From an uncultured Bacteroides sp. (GTDB lineage Bacteria > Bacteroidota > Bacteroidia > Bacteroidales > Bacteroidaceae), in NCBI GenBank assembly GCA_949288715.1, contig CASELH010000030.1:1-32575 (forward strand): a stretch of 32,575 nucleotides of DNA. The letters are read 5' to 3'. Shown here in pieces: positions 1-12,411 of the stretch. Within the stretch, counting starts at the first letter, position 1; every line of letters starts with the position of its first letter. Both the position numbers and the translations under genes were made by a program. Under the pieces are notes generated by a model, which saw only the letters and a list, made by a program, of their open reading frames with translations, was not told where the DNA came from and did not search any database.

Positions 1-20
1 TGAATCTCCGGGGCTACTCC

Positions 21-95
21 GAGCGTGTTTTTGCTAAACGGCAGGAAACTCGCTTCGCTCAGACAACCTGCCGTTCTTCACGCAAAAACGCGCTC
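21..95. repeat. Long hairpin, copy 1 of the conserved-loop element
   Basis: Bases 21-34 pair with 82-95 (14 bp, one U-G wobble) and 37-45 pair with 67-75 (9 bp perfect, AACGGCAGG). They enclose a loop at 46-66. Read on the minus strand, the loop contains TGTCTGAGCGAAGCGAGTT, which recurs in the hairpin at 263-302. Confidence 0.65.
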
Positions 96-262
96 TCCGT
101 TTCACGCCCCTCCGCTTAGGCGCGGCCATGCGGCATTGGGCGACAGGTCTCACGACCTGTGAGACGCGGCACGCCACGTCTCTACATAGTACGGTTTGAT
201 GCCGCATGGCTTTCCGGCATTGACCGGCGGGCGTGAAGCGGCGGGCGGCCGGATGCCGTTAA

Positions 263-302
263 AAAGGGCAGACTGTCTGAGCGAAGCGAGTTTCTGCCCT
301 TT
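263..302. repeat. Hairpin, copy 2 of the conserved-loop element
   Basis: A 10-bp perfect stem (263-272 AAAGGGCAGA against 293-302) closes a 20-base loop containing TGTCTGAGCGAAGCGAGTT. The loop matches the reverse complement of the loop at 46-66. The stem differs from copy 1 (AAGGGCAGA versus AACGGCAGG), but both arms change together so that pairing is kept. Confidence 0.65.
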
Positions 303-363
303 AGGCAGGAGGCCGACCGGAGTAGCCCGACGGGCACAGCCGGGGTCCTTTCTTTTTGGCATT

Positions 364-4341
<3,978 letters not shown>

Positions 4342-4353
4342 TTAAACATGGGG

Positions 4354-4361
4354 CAAAACTA
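4354..4361 (-). promoter_or_regulatory. Candidate -7 element for the HTCS gene
   Basis: On the minus strand TAGTTTTG matches the Bacteroides TAnnTTTG consensus, 12 bases upstream of the HTCS start codon. The -33 position has only a T-rich match (TTTT at about 19 bp spacing), so this is a weak call. Confidence 0.35.
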
Positions 4362-4408
4362 TCAAAAAAATGCAAGTTGTAAAAGTGCAGGTGGGTTTTG
4401 TATCTTTC

Positions 4409-4452
4409 TTTGGGGGCTTTTATTTGTGTTTGGGCGGGAATAAGAACCCAAA
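4409..4452. promoter_or_regulatory. Candidate HTCS binding repeats in the divergent promoter region
   Basis: TTTGGG occurs at 4409-4414 and again at 4429-4434, 20 bp apart, about two helical turns. It is followed by the inverted copy CCCAAA at 4447-4452. The cluster sits between the divergent HTCS and epimerase genes, about 75 bp upstream of the predicted -7 box, where an AraC-type activator would be expected to bind. This is inferred from repeat pattern and position only. Confidence 0.3.
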
Positions 4453-4525
4453 TGAGTACTTTTTTGGATACATTCAGCTTCTTAAAAAGTAAGCATCTTA
4501 ACTGTAATCTTAAGACAAAAAAGCT

Positions 4526-4533
4526 TAATTTTG
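4526..4533 (+). promoter_or_regulatory. Candidate -7 element for the utilization operon
   Basis: TAATTTTG fits TAnnTTTG and would place the transcription start near 4540, about 30 bases before the epimerase ATG. No good -33 box is visible. That would suit a promoter that depends on an activator such as the HTCS. Confidence 0.4.
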
Positions 4534-4568
4534 CCCTATCCAATGTTGAACACTTAACCATCACCGCC

Positions 4569-5831
4569 ATGAAAAACAGTTTTATTACTTCTATCTGCAT
4601 CGCGGCTTTATGCATCGCAACCATTCTCCCGGCCTATGCACAGCCGGACGCCGTAAAGACACTGCACGATGAAATAGTGTCGGACTTGAAGCACAACATC
4701 CTTTCTTTTTGGGAAAAATACAGCGTAGATCCTGCGGGCGGTTTTTATGGCACGGTGGGGCGTGACGGCACGCCGGTGCCCGATGCCCCGAAAGGCGGGG
4801 TGCTGAATGCGCGCATCTTGTGGACATTCTCCACGGCTTACCGCATGTATGGCAATGAGGCTTACCGGGAGCTGGCCGACCGGGCGCAACGTTACTTCAT
4901 AGACCACTTCATCGACCCCGAGTATGGTGGCGTGTATTGGCTGATTAAGGCAGACGGTACTCCGCTGGACACGGATAAACAGACGTATGGTTGCTCGTAT
5001 GCCATTTATGGCTTGGCAGAACACTTTAGGGCTACCGGCAATCTGGAAAGCTTGCAGAAAGCCATCGACATTTACCACACTATGGAGGAGAAAATAAAAG
5101 ACCCGGCGAAGGACGGCTACATCGAGTCCTTTACCCGCGAGTGGGGCACTCCCGAGAAGCTAGGGTATGACGGCGACGGGGTGGCCACCAAGACCATGAA
5201 TACACACATCCATGTGCTGGAAGCCTATACCGCTTTATATAAAGTGTGGAGGGACTGCGGGCTGCGCGAGCGCCTGGAAAAGCTGATAGAGATACTGACC
5301 ACCCATCTGTATAACGCGCAAACGCACCACTTGATACTGTATTGCGACTCGGACTGGAACAGCCTGAACGACATCGACTCTTATGGCCATGACATTGAGA
5401 CCTCCTGGTTGTTGATGGAAGCCGCGGAAGTGCTGGATGACCCGCAAATCTTTGAGCGGTGCAAGAAGGTGGCTCTGGAGCTTGCCGATGCTTCGCTGAA
5501 AGAGGGCATCAACGCCATGGGGGCGATGATGTATGAAAGGCATGGCGACAAGGTGCGGAGAGATGCATCGTGGTGGTGCCAGGCCGAGACGGTGGTGGGT
5601 TGCATCAATGCCTGGCAGCTGACGGGCAAGCAGACTTATCTGGATAGCGCCATCCGCACGTGGAACTTCATTAAGGAGCGGATGATAGACAAGGAATATG
5701 GCGAGTGGTTCCGCACCGTCTCCGAAGACGGAACGCCCCGTTACAATGAGCCAAAGGCCAGCATGTGGAATTGCCCCTACCACAATAGCCGGATGGGATT
5801 TTGGATGGATGAGAACCTACTGCAGAAATAG
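4569..5831 (+). CDS. Exported AGE-family epimerase (cellobiose/mannobiose 2-epimerase-like)
   Basis: The protein has 420 residues from the ATG at 4569; a longer reading frame upstream has no start as good, and this ATG begins a clean signal peptide (hydrophobic core about residues 5-20, likely cut after AYA). The mature part reads as an N-acylglucosamine 2-epimerase-family alpha/alpha barrel, with conserved segments ILWTFSTAYR near the start, WWCQAE near residue 335 and CPYHNSRM near residue 402. Family members of this type epimerize the reducing-end sugar of beta-1,4-disaccharides such as cellobiose or mannobiose. The signal peptide puts it in the periplasm, which is notable because the best-known cellobiose 2-epimerases are cytoplasmic. 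It is first in an operon with SusC/SusD 45 bp downstream. The substrate is not determined by sequence alone. Confidence 0.88.
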   Translation: MKNSFITSICIAALCIATILPAYAQPDAVKTLHDEIVSDLKHNILSFWEKYSVDPAGGFYGTVGRDGTPVPDAPKGGVLNARILWTFSTAYRMYGNEAYRELADRAQRYFIDHFIDPEYGGVYWLIKADGTPLDTDKQTYGCSYAIYGLAEHFRATGNLESLQKAIDIYHTMEEKIKDPAKDGYIESFTREWGTPEKLGYDGDGVATKTMNTHIHVLEAYTALYKVWRDCGLRERLEKLIEILTTHLYNAQTHHLILYCDSDWNSLNDIDSYGHDIETSWLLMEAAEVLDDPQIFERCKKVALELADASLKEGINAMGAMMYERHGDKVRRDASWWCQAETVVGCINAWQLTGKQTYLDSAIRTWNFIKERMIDKEYGEWFRTVSEDGTPRYNEPKASMWNCPYHNSRMGFWMDENLLQK

Positions 5832-5876
5832 TATTGTGACTTTAACTATAGTTGTTAATTTAAATTGTGTAGATTT

Positions 5877-8800
5877 ATGAAAAACTGTTTGAACCGAAAA
5901 CTGGTATGTTTGGCCTTGTTATCCCTATGGGGGGCGGGACAAATGGCAAGTGCAAATGCTGTCTTCAAGGCAGAGGAGCCGCATCTACAGACCACTCAAC
6001 AGTCGTTTACGATTATGGGTACGGTTGTAGATTCTACGGGGGAGTCCATTATTGGGGCAAGTATCCTTCTAAAGGGTACGACCATTGGCGTTGTTTCCGA
6101 TATAGACGGTAATTTCAGCTTGAATGTCCCCGGGCCTGGAATCCTTGAAATTTCGTACATGGGTTATAAGACTCAGGAAATAAGCATCACGGCTACTACA
6201 CCATCACTACGTATTGTGTTGGAAGACGATGCCGAAATGTTAGAAGATGTAGTGGTTATCGGGTATGGTGTTGTTAAGAAAACTGATCTTACCGGTTCGG
6301 TGACTTCCGTGAAATCTGATGATCTGATGAAGCGTAACCCGATTGACATTGGTCAAGGCTTGCAGGGTGCAGCAGCCGGTGTGCAGGTCTTGCGTAATTC
6401 AGGTGACCCCCGTGGCGGAACTACCATCCGTATCCGTGGTGTGGCTACGGTTAACGGGTCGGCCGACCCACTGTATGTAGTGGATGGCGTGCAGGTGGGT
6501 ACGAGTATCGATTTTCTGAATCCCAGCGATATCGAGAGCATTGAGATTCTGAAAGATGCTTCAGCTACGGCGATTTACGGATCGCAAGGCGCAAACGGTG
6601 TGATTATGATTACCACGAAACAAGGACAGAAGGGGCAGGCTCGTTTGGACGTTACGGCTAATTGGGGTATCAGCCAAAGCACGAATCCTCTGAACGTGGG
6701 CACCATTCAAGACTTTGTGAAGGCTGTTCGCATAGCTAAACAACACGATGGGACACCTTTTACCGAGATGGCTTGGGCCGACCCGTCGTTGGACAGCCGC
6801 CTGCACAATATCGACTGGCAGGATGTGATGACACGTACAGCCTTACAGCAGAATTACAATCTGTCTGTGTCGGGCGGTACGGATAAATCACAAGCACGCA
6901 TTTCGTTTGGATACCTGGACAATGAAGGTATCGTGGTACGGTCTAAATTCCAACGTTTCACTACTCGTCTAAATGTGACGCATACGGTGAAGGATTTCAT
7001 TCATTTGGGTGCGAGTGTCGCTTTTGTGTACGGTCATTATCAAGGCAGCGGCAATGCATACAGTTTTGCATCTGCTATCCCATCGATGGATACGCTGGAT
7101 GAAAACGGTGAGCTTGTGAATGTCCCTATTCGTTGGCCAGACGGCACGTGGGGACATTACAAAAAAGAAATGTCAGGCGATATCGAAAAGAACGTAGATA
7201 ACTTGTATGCCGCAGCTATGGAGCGGGATAGCCGAAACCGTTATCACCAGGTACTGACCAATGCCAACCTGGACATCGACATTGTGGACGGACTGAAATT
7301 CCATACGGTATTCAGCTATAACAACAATGAACAGGAGTACGATGCCTACTCGCCTGAAAATCATAGAACTGCTTATTCGGATAACCTTCCGGATAACTTC
7401 TCGATGAGCCACAACAGCTATAATACAGTAGGCATAGAGTCCTATTTCACGTATGATTTGACCAAGAACAATCACCGCTTGGGCTTAATGGCCGGTTATT
7501 CTGCCAATAGTACCCGTAGCAAGGATTTGTATGGTATAGGTTACAACATGCCGGCTCCCAATATCCGCAGGATTGAGCTAACTACTGAGCCTTCGTCCCG
7601 AAATGTGACGGGCGGCTACGGGTTGCCGGTACGATATGTGTCTTGGTATGGCCGGGTCAACTATACGTTGAAAGACCGTTATTTACTGACAGCAACAGTA
7701 CGTAGGGACGGGTCTTCCAATTTCGGCGCCGGGAACCGCTGGGGTACGTTCCCCTCAGCTTCGTTGGCATGGCGCTTGTCGGAAGAGGAGTTCATTAAGG
7801 ATCTCGACCTGTTCAGCAATCTGAAGCTTCGCTTCGGCTGGGGGCAGACCGGCAATGCTGGTAATGCAACTAATCTATCGGTAGATCAGCTGACATCCCA
7901 ATATATGATGTATTATTGGTGGCAAAACGGAGTAACTGTTACGGCTCCGGGGCTTGCCCAAGATGTAATAGTAGATACAAACCTGAAATGGGAAACCAAC
8001 GAACAGTATAACATCGGCCTGGATTTGGGATTCTTCAACAATAAGTTGAACATTACATTGGATTACTTCATCCGTTCGGCCAAGGACTTACTGCTCTATA
8101 AGGCCGTTCGTCCTTCTACTGGATTTGACAACGTGTATACCAACGCCGGGGAAATCCGCAACCGAGGATTTGAATTCTCCATCAACTACACTACTCAGAT
8201 AGGGAAAGACTGGAGCATCAACGCCACTTTGAACGGTTCTACCTTGAAGAATGAAGCTGTGGACGTAGGTGATGATATTTTTTACTCGGGCAATGTTGAT
8301 ACCGGCTATCTTTGGGACAACTACAGTATCACCCGCAATGGCTATCCGGTGGGAGCTTTCTACGGTTGGGTAGTGGACGGTATTTTCCAGAACCAGGCAG
8401 AGATTGATGCTGCCAATGCGGCTGCAGCTGCTGCCACGAATGGCGAAACCCAGTACTATCAGTTTGGTAATACGTTACTCAAACCGGGAGATTACAAATA
8501 TAAGGATTTGAACGGCGATGGCTATGTGAACGATGATGACCGCACTATTATTGGAAACGGATATCCGACTTTTAACTTTGGTTTAACCCTTGGGGTGAAC
8601 TACAAGGCTTTTGATTTCTCTGCTAATATCTACGGGGTTTTTGGGCAGGATATCCTGTCTTATTCTGCAGCTCGCCTAAATACTATCTACAAGGCGACTG
8701 GCGGTTATCAGAACTGCTTGGTGGACTATATGGAGAATGCTTGGAGCGAACAGAATCCTACGGGCATCTACTCCCGTCTGACACGTGATGATCAAAATCA

Positions 8801-9077
8801 TAACGTGCGTGTATCTGACATTTATGTGAAGAACGGTAACTTCGTGAAAATTGGAAATGTACAGTTGGGTTACACTTTGCCCAAAAATTGGGTAAAGACT
8901 GCCCGCATGGAGAATGTACGTGTTTATTTTGGCGTGGATAACTTGGTGACCATTTCCGGATACAACAAATTCGGTAACCCTGAAATTGGTAACTCGAACG
9001 TATTGCAAACCGGTTTTGACTATGGACGTTATCCTTTCCCACGGACTTATAATATCGGTTTGAGTGTTCAATTTTAA
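5877..9077 (+). CDS. susC-like: SusC/RagA-family TonB-dependent outer membrane transporter
   Basis: The protein has 1066 residues from the ATG at 5877; a TTG 12 bases upstream is less likely. A signal peptide ends near MASANA. A carboxypeptidase-regulatory-like domain follows (about residues 48-135, with GESIIGASILLKGT and IDGNFSLNV). The plug domain carries the family marks DLTGSVTSV, RIRGVATVNG and PLYVVDGV (near residue 198). The rest is a beta-barrel ending in an aromatic C-terminus (GLSVQF). It should import oligosaccharides across the outer membrane, powered by TonB/ExbBD, together with the SusD-like lipoprotein 101 bp downstream. The length is typical and no frameshift is visible. Confidence 0.96.
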   Translation: MKNCLNRKLVCLALLSLWGAGQMASANAVFKAEEPHLQTTQQSFTIMGTVVDSTGESIIGASILLKGTTIGVVSDIDGNFSLNVPGPGILEISYMGYKTQEISITATTPSLRIVLEDDAEMLEDVVVIGYGVVKKTDLTGSVTSVKSDDLMKRNPIDIGQGLQGAAAGVQVLRNSGDPRGGTTIRIRGVATVNGSADPLYVVDGVQVGTSIDFLNPSDIESIEILKDASATAIYGSQGANGVIMITTKQGQKGQARLDVTANWGISQSTNPLNVGTIQDFVKAVRIAKQHDGTPFTEMAWADPSLDSRLHNIDWQDVMTRTALQQNYNLSVSGGTDKSQARISFGYLDNEGIVVRSKFQRFTTRLNVTHTVKDFIHLGASVAFVYGHYQGSGNAYSFASAIPSMDTLDENGELVNVPIRWPDGTWGHYKKEMSGDIEKNVDNLYAAAMERDSRNRYHQVLTNANLDIDIVDGLKFHTVFSYNNNEQEYDAYSPENHRTAYSDNLPDNFSMSHNSYNTVGIESYFTYDLTKNNHRLGLMAGYSANSTRSKDLYGIGYNMPAPNIRRIELTTEPSSRNVTGGYGLPVRYVSWYGRVNYTLKDRYLLTATVRRDGSSNFGAGNRWGTFPSASLAWRLSEEEFIKDLDLFSNLKLRFGWGQTGNAGNATNLSVDQLTSQYMMYYWWQNGVTVTAPGLAQDVIVDTNLKWETNEQYNIGLDLGFFNNKLNITLDYFIRSAKDLLLYKAVRPSTGFDNVYTNAGEIRNRGFEFSINYTTQIGKDWSINATLNGSTLKNEAVDVGDDIFYSGNVDTGYLWDNYSITRNGYPVGAFYGWVVDGIFQNQAEIDAANAAAAAATNGETQYYQFGNTLLKPGDYKYKDLNGDGYVNDDDRTIIGNGYPTFNFGLTLGVNYKAFDFSANIYGVFGQDILSYSAARLNTIYKATGGYQNCLVDYMENAWSEQNPTGIYSRLTRDDQNHNVRVSDIYVKNGNFVKIGNVQLGYTLPKNWVKTARMENVRVYFGVDNLVTISGYNKFGNPEIGNSNVLQTGFDYGRYPFPRTYNIGLSVQF

Positions 9078-9178
9078 TAATGTAATGGAATTTATATAGA
9101 TAAGAAACACAGGGCTATTGATTACCAGTGCCCTAAAAACTTATTCGATATAATATTTGATAAAAACAGGTGATACGT

Positions 9179-10873
9179 ATGAAAAAAATATATTTGACAA
9201 CCATATTTGCTGCGGCGTTGCTGATGACAACGTCTTGCGGTGAAGATTTTTTGGAGGTTCCCCGATATGATATTTTGGAACCCGAAGTACTTGCTTCTTC
9301 AGAAGAATTTGTAAATCAGGGTCTTAATGCTTTATATGATACCTTTTTGCCAGACAAACATGCCGATGCATTTGATTTGGATATAGCCCAAAGCTGGAAC
9401 ATGAAACCACATCACGCGCTGGCTAATTTCCCTGCTATGGATGTAGGTGGTGGCGGTTGGGACAAGGAATATTGGTCTCACTCGTGGGTAGCTGGTAAGG
9501 ACATGTTTCAAGTGGCGTGGAAAATTTGTTATCGTGCCATTAGCCGCTGCAATACCTTTTTGGCTGAGGTGGAGCAGGCCGACCCTTCCATTTTTGCCGA
9601 TGGTGAAACAGGCAAGAATAAAATTTTAGCTCAAGCCCATGCTATCCGTGGCTATTATTACTTATATTTGTCGCAGAACTTTGGTCGTGTGCCCATGCTG
9701 GAAACGGGTGAAACCTATTCTAACACTCCGGGAAAGCCAAGGCCTGAAACTATGGATGAAACGTATCAGTTGATTCTGGATGACTTTGAATTTGCTGCAA
9801 CCTATTTGGATTGGACCCCTGAAAACGGGGAATACGGCCGGTTTACCAAGGGAGCTGCTTTGGCTTACGCTGCATGGACTTACATGTACATGAAGGATTT
9901 TGAAACTGCTAAGGGCTTGTATGAACAGATTATCAACAGCGGTACGTATCAGCTTTTGCCCAGCTTTGGCGAGCTCTATCAGATGGATCACTATTGGGAA
10001 AAAGAAAGTATATGGGAAGTAGCCTTCTATCATTGGGCAGATTTGGGCTGGGGTGCTACCAGCTCAACCGAAGATGTGTGGTGGGGGTTCTTCCTGACGG
10101 CTCCGGCGGAATATGGTGCTTGGGGCGGAACATTCGTTTCGCATGAGTTCTGCCGCTCGTTTGAACCGGGAGACAAGCGTCGCCAATATTCAGTGGTAGC
10201 TGTAGGTGAAACGAATCCTTATACTGGACAAACTGTGGGAGTAACAGAAGGTTATACGGGTGATTGGGAATCTTCTAATCACTTGCCCAATAATTATTGC
10301 TTGAAACTGTGGAAGCATACGTCAGATAATCCAACCTTTACCCCAATATCTGCCATCCACATGCGTTATGCCGCCGTGCTCTTAAACTATGCGGAATGCT
10401 GCTTTGAAACGAACGATCCGGCAACCGGTTGGAAGTATATCGGCATGATTCGCGACCGTGCTTGGGGAAATCTGGAAGTAGGACAGACCCCGTCGGAGCA
10501 GTTTGCAAGTTCTACCTTGAAATATAATACGGAAATTGTGGACGTGCCGGATGCACAGATGTATTATACGCAGTATAAGGCGGAAAAGGGGTATACTTCC
10601 GAGGTATGGAAAGTGGCATTGACTATAGAACGCCGTCACGAGTTTCTGTTGGAGTATGAATTTTGGTATGACTTGTGCCGAACAGGCATGGCCAAAGACT
10701 TTCTAGATGCAGAATATCCGAAAAACGACGGGTCGTATTATACAGTAGACGGTTTACCTCGTACGCCCCGGACGTTTGACTATGATCCGAACAAGGAGTT
10801 GTATCCGATTCCTACGTTGGAGATTTTGACCAATCCGTCCATCGGACCGGAGGATCAGAATCCGGGTTATTGA
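9179..10873 (+). CDS. susD-like: SusD/RagB-family surface glycan-binding lipoprotein
   Basis: The protein has 564 residues from the ATG at 9179; an in-frame GTG at 9170 would add three residues. The N-terminus is a lipoprotein signal ending in LLMTTSC, followed by GEDFLEVP, typical of SusD proteins, with acidic residues just after the cysteine as expected for surface export in Bacteroidota. TPR-like helices and the C-terminal RHEFLLEYEFWYDL segment match the family, as does the ending in which a PNKELYPIP motif precedes the C-terminus. It forms the lid of the SusC transporter and binds the glycan at the surface. It is downstream of susC in the same operon. Confidence 0.95.
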   Translation: MKKIYLTTIFAAALLMTTSCGEDFLEVPRYDILEPEVLASSEEFVNQGLNALYDTFLPDKHADAFDLDIAQSWNMKPHHALANFPAMDVGGGGWDKEYWSHSWVAGKDMFQVAWKICYRAISRCNTFLAEVEQADPSIFADGETGKNKILAQAHAIRGYYYLYLSQNFGRVPMLETGETYSNTPGKPRPETMDETYQLILDDFEFAATYLDWTPENGEYGRFTKGAALAYAAWTYMYMKDFETAKGLYEQIINSGTYQLLPSFGELYQMDHYWEKESIWEVAFYHWADLGWGATSSTEDVWWGFFLTAPAEYGAWGGTFVSHEFCRSFEPGDKRRQYSVVAVGETNPYTGQTVGVTEGYTGDWESSNHLPNNYCLKLWKHTSDNPTFTPISAIHMRYAAVLLNYAECCFETNDPATGWKYIGMIRDRAWGNLEVGQTPSEQFASSTLKYNTEIVDVPDAQMYYTQYKAEKGYTSEVWKVALTIERRHEFLLEYEFWYDLCRTGMAKDFLDAEYPKNDGSYYTVDGLPRTPRTFDYDPNKELYPIPTLEILTNPSIGPEDQNPGY

Positions 10874-10898
10874 TTTCGTGTTGTTTAAACTGGAAAAT

Positions 10899-10977
10899 AA
10901 TTACGTGAATGAGGGAAATATTTGGTTTTCAATAGGAAATGGACAGTAATATTGATATTTCCTTCATTCATGTAACT
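10899..10977 (+). promoter_or_regulatory. Long RNA hairpin between susD and the GH5 gene
   Basis: A 24-base arm at 10899-10922 is complementary to 10954-10977. In RNA this gives 20 Watson-Crick pairs, three G-U wobbles and one A-C mismatch, around a 31-base loop. No T-run follows, so it is not a textbook intrinsic terminator. It starts 26 bases after the susD stop and may protect the susCD 3' end, act as a processing site, or reduce readthrough into the glycosidase gene. Confidence 0.6.
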
Positions 10978-10986
10978 CGTTTGACT

Positions 10987-11016
10987 ATTGATTAATTTAA
11001 AATTGATTAATTTAAA
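10987..11016 (+). repeat. Perfect 15-bp tandem duplication
   Basis: ATTGATTAATTTAAA occurs twice head to tail (10987-11001 and 11002-11016), ending 10 bases before the GH5 start codon. It makes an A/T-rich leader, which is common ahead of Bacteroides start codons, where Shine-Dalgarno sequences are weak. Confidence 0.7.
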
Positions 11017-11026
11017 AAGTGCAAAT

Positions 11027-12133
11027 ATGAAAAAATTGGCTAAATGTTTGATGTTCGTAGTCTGTTTCTTAACCTTGTGCACCGCTTGTACAAGTGCAAA
11101 TAAACCTACGAAATTTGAGTTTCAGAGAGGCGTGAACATTGGTAACTGGCTTTCGCAGTCGAATATTATGGATGAACGCCGCAATCAAATCTTTACTGAG
11201 CAGGATATTGAGTTGCTGGCAAACAATGGTTTTGATCACATACGTTTGCCTGTGGACGAAGTGCAACTTTTTAATGAGGACATGACATTGAATGAAAGCA
11301 CTGTCGGACTTTTGTGTCGCACTATTGATGCTTGCTTGAAGCACAACTTGAAGGTGATTTTCGACTTGCACATTATCCGTGCCCACCATTTTTTGGATGA
11401 GCATGCGGCTTTATGGAGTAATCCAGCCGAACAAGACAAGTTGGTGGAGATGTGGAAAGTAATACAGAACCTGTTGCGACAGTATCCAGTGACCGATGTG
11501 GCTTATGAACTGTTGAACGAGGCAGTGGCTCCTACCGATGAGGAATGGGCCAACTTGATGCTGCGGATTGTGAAAATGATACGTCAAACGGAGAAAGATC
11601 GTGTCATAGTATTGGGTGCCAACATGCAGAACAATGTGGCTCACGTGAAGAACATTAAGGTTCCGGAGGGGGATCAGAATATCATTTTGTCATTCCACTT
11701 TTATGAGCCATTGCTGCTGACTCACTACCAGGCTTCTTGGACGCCGTTGCGCATTTTGAACTTCGAGAGCCCCATGCAGTATCCCGGTCAGTTGATTCCG
11801 GATGAAGTCTATAATAAACTGACGGACGAGGAGAAAGCCGTGGTAGAGCCTTACCATCATTCTTATGACCAGGAATGGATGCGACAGACGTGGTCGGAAG
11901 CCATTGCTTACGCCAAATCTAAAGGACTGAAACTCTACTTGGGGGAATTTGGTTGTATGGCGAACTGCGGCGAGAACATTCGGCTGGCGTGGTTAAAAGA
12001 TGTGGTCGACTTGGCACTCCAGAACCATATTCCCTATTCGCTGTGGGAGTATAATGCCCAGTTCGGTTTTGCAAACCGTTGGAAAAAGGGGGAAATTACT
12101 GATCAGGCATTGATGGATGTATTGAGGCGGTGA
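11027..12133 (+). CDS. Glycoside hydrolase family 5 lipoprotein
   Basis: The protein has 368 residues from the ATG at 11027; an upstream TTG-type start would read through the tandem duplication and destroy the signal peptide. Lipoprotein signal with Cys21 (LCTAC). The family 5 TIM barrel is shown by RGVNIGNWL (residues 34-42), HIRLPVD (71-77), the acid/base Glu165 in ELLNEA and the nucleophile Glu307 in YLGEFG. It should be an endo- or exo-acting beta-glycanase. The N-terminal RGVNIGNWL stretch resembles beta-glucanase-type subfamilies more than mannanases, but the subfamily cannot be assigned by eye. As the only hydrolase in this locus, it likely makes the oligosaccharides used by SusCD and the disaccharides used by the exported epimerase. 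Surface or periplasmic location is not settled. Confidence 0.9.
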   Translation: MKKLAKCLMFVVCFLTLCTACTSANKPTKFEFQRGVNIGNWLSQSNIMDERRNQIFTEQDIELLANNGFDHIRLPVDEVQLFNEDMTLNESTVGLLCRTIDACLKHNLKVIFDLHIIRAHHFLDEHAALWSNPAEQDKLVEMWKVIQNLLRQYPVTDVAYELLNEAVAPTDEEWANLMLRIVKMIRQTEKDRVIVLGANMQNNVAHVKNIKVPEGDQNIILSFHFYEPLLLTHYQASWTPLRILNFESPMQYPGQLIPDEVYNKLTDEEKAVVEPYHHSYDQEWMRQTWSEAIAYAKSKGLKLYLGEFGCMANCGENIRLAWLKDVVDLALQNHIPYSLWEYNAQFGFANRWKKGEITDQALMDVLRR

Positions 12134-12141
12134 AAAGAGGG

Positions 12142-12289
12142 AGGTGTGTCAAAACCCTCTGAGCGCTTTCTTTTAGGCGCGGATTATGCGGATTTCACGG
12201 ATTAAGCTTATTTAAATCCGCGTTATTCCGCGTAATCCGCGCCTAATATGTAACATTCTGAAAGCGTTCATAGGGCTTTGACACACCTT
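12142..12289. repeat. 148-bp imperfect palindrome with T-run (repeat A)
   Basis: The outer arms are 12142-12170 and 12260-12289 (AGGTGTGTCAAA...GCTTTC and its inverse). The inner arms 12175-12191 and 12228-12244 share GGCGCGGATTA. It begins 9 bases after the GH5 stop, and on the plus strand it runs into TTCTTTTTATT at 12288-12298. It could therefore end the utilization operon transcript. The GGTGTGTCAAA ends recur in repeat C, so this also resembles a non-autonomous mobile or REP-like element. Confidence 0.65.
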
Positions 12290-12302
12290 CTTTTTATTCC
12301 CG

Positions 12303-12398
12303 CCGCAGGGCTTTAAGGCTCCGCGGTAGTCTTCCAAACCCTGCTTGCTGGGGTTGAAACGTTGCCATGCTGGGGGTAGAACACTACCGAGACTGCGG
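12303..12398. repeat. Small nested inverted repeats (repeat B)
   Basis: CCGCAG at 12303-12308 is inverted at 12393-12398, and GGTAGT at 12325-12330 is inverted at 12383-12388. They enclose further short self-complementary segments. This fills the space between two palindromes with shared ends. No gene is visible. Confidence 0.4.
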
Positions 12399-12411
12399 CA
12401 CACATCAAGAC

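Larger units (their letters stand above)
11..328. repeat. Nested palindromic intergenic region
   Basis: This 363-base gap downstream of the HTCS gene holds no convincing gene. It is framed by an 11-bp perfect inverted repeat (11-21 against 318-328, GGGCTACTCCG). Inside lie a 12-bp perfect inverted repeat (125-136 against 199-210, GCCATGCGGCAT) and two hairpins annotated separately. At the centre two short hairpins compete for the same bases: 143-148 pairs with 155-160, and 147-153 pairs with 159-165. The short ORFs here do not look like proteins. A repetitive element and a terminator region for the minus-strand regulator are both possible; the function is unknown. Confidence 0.6.
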
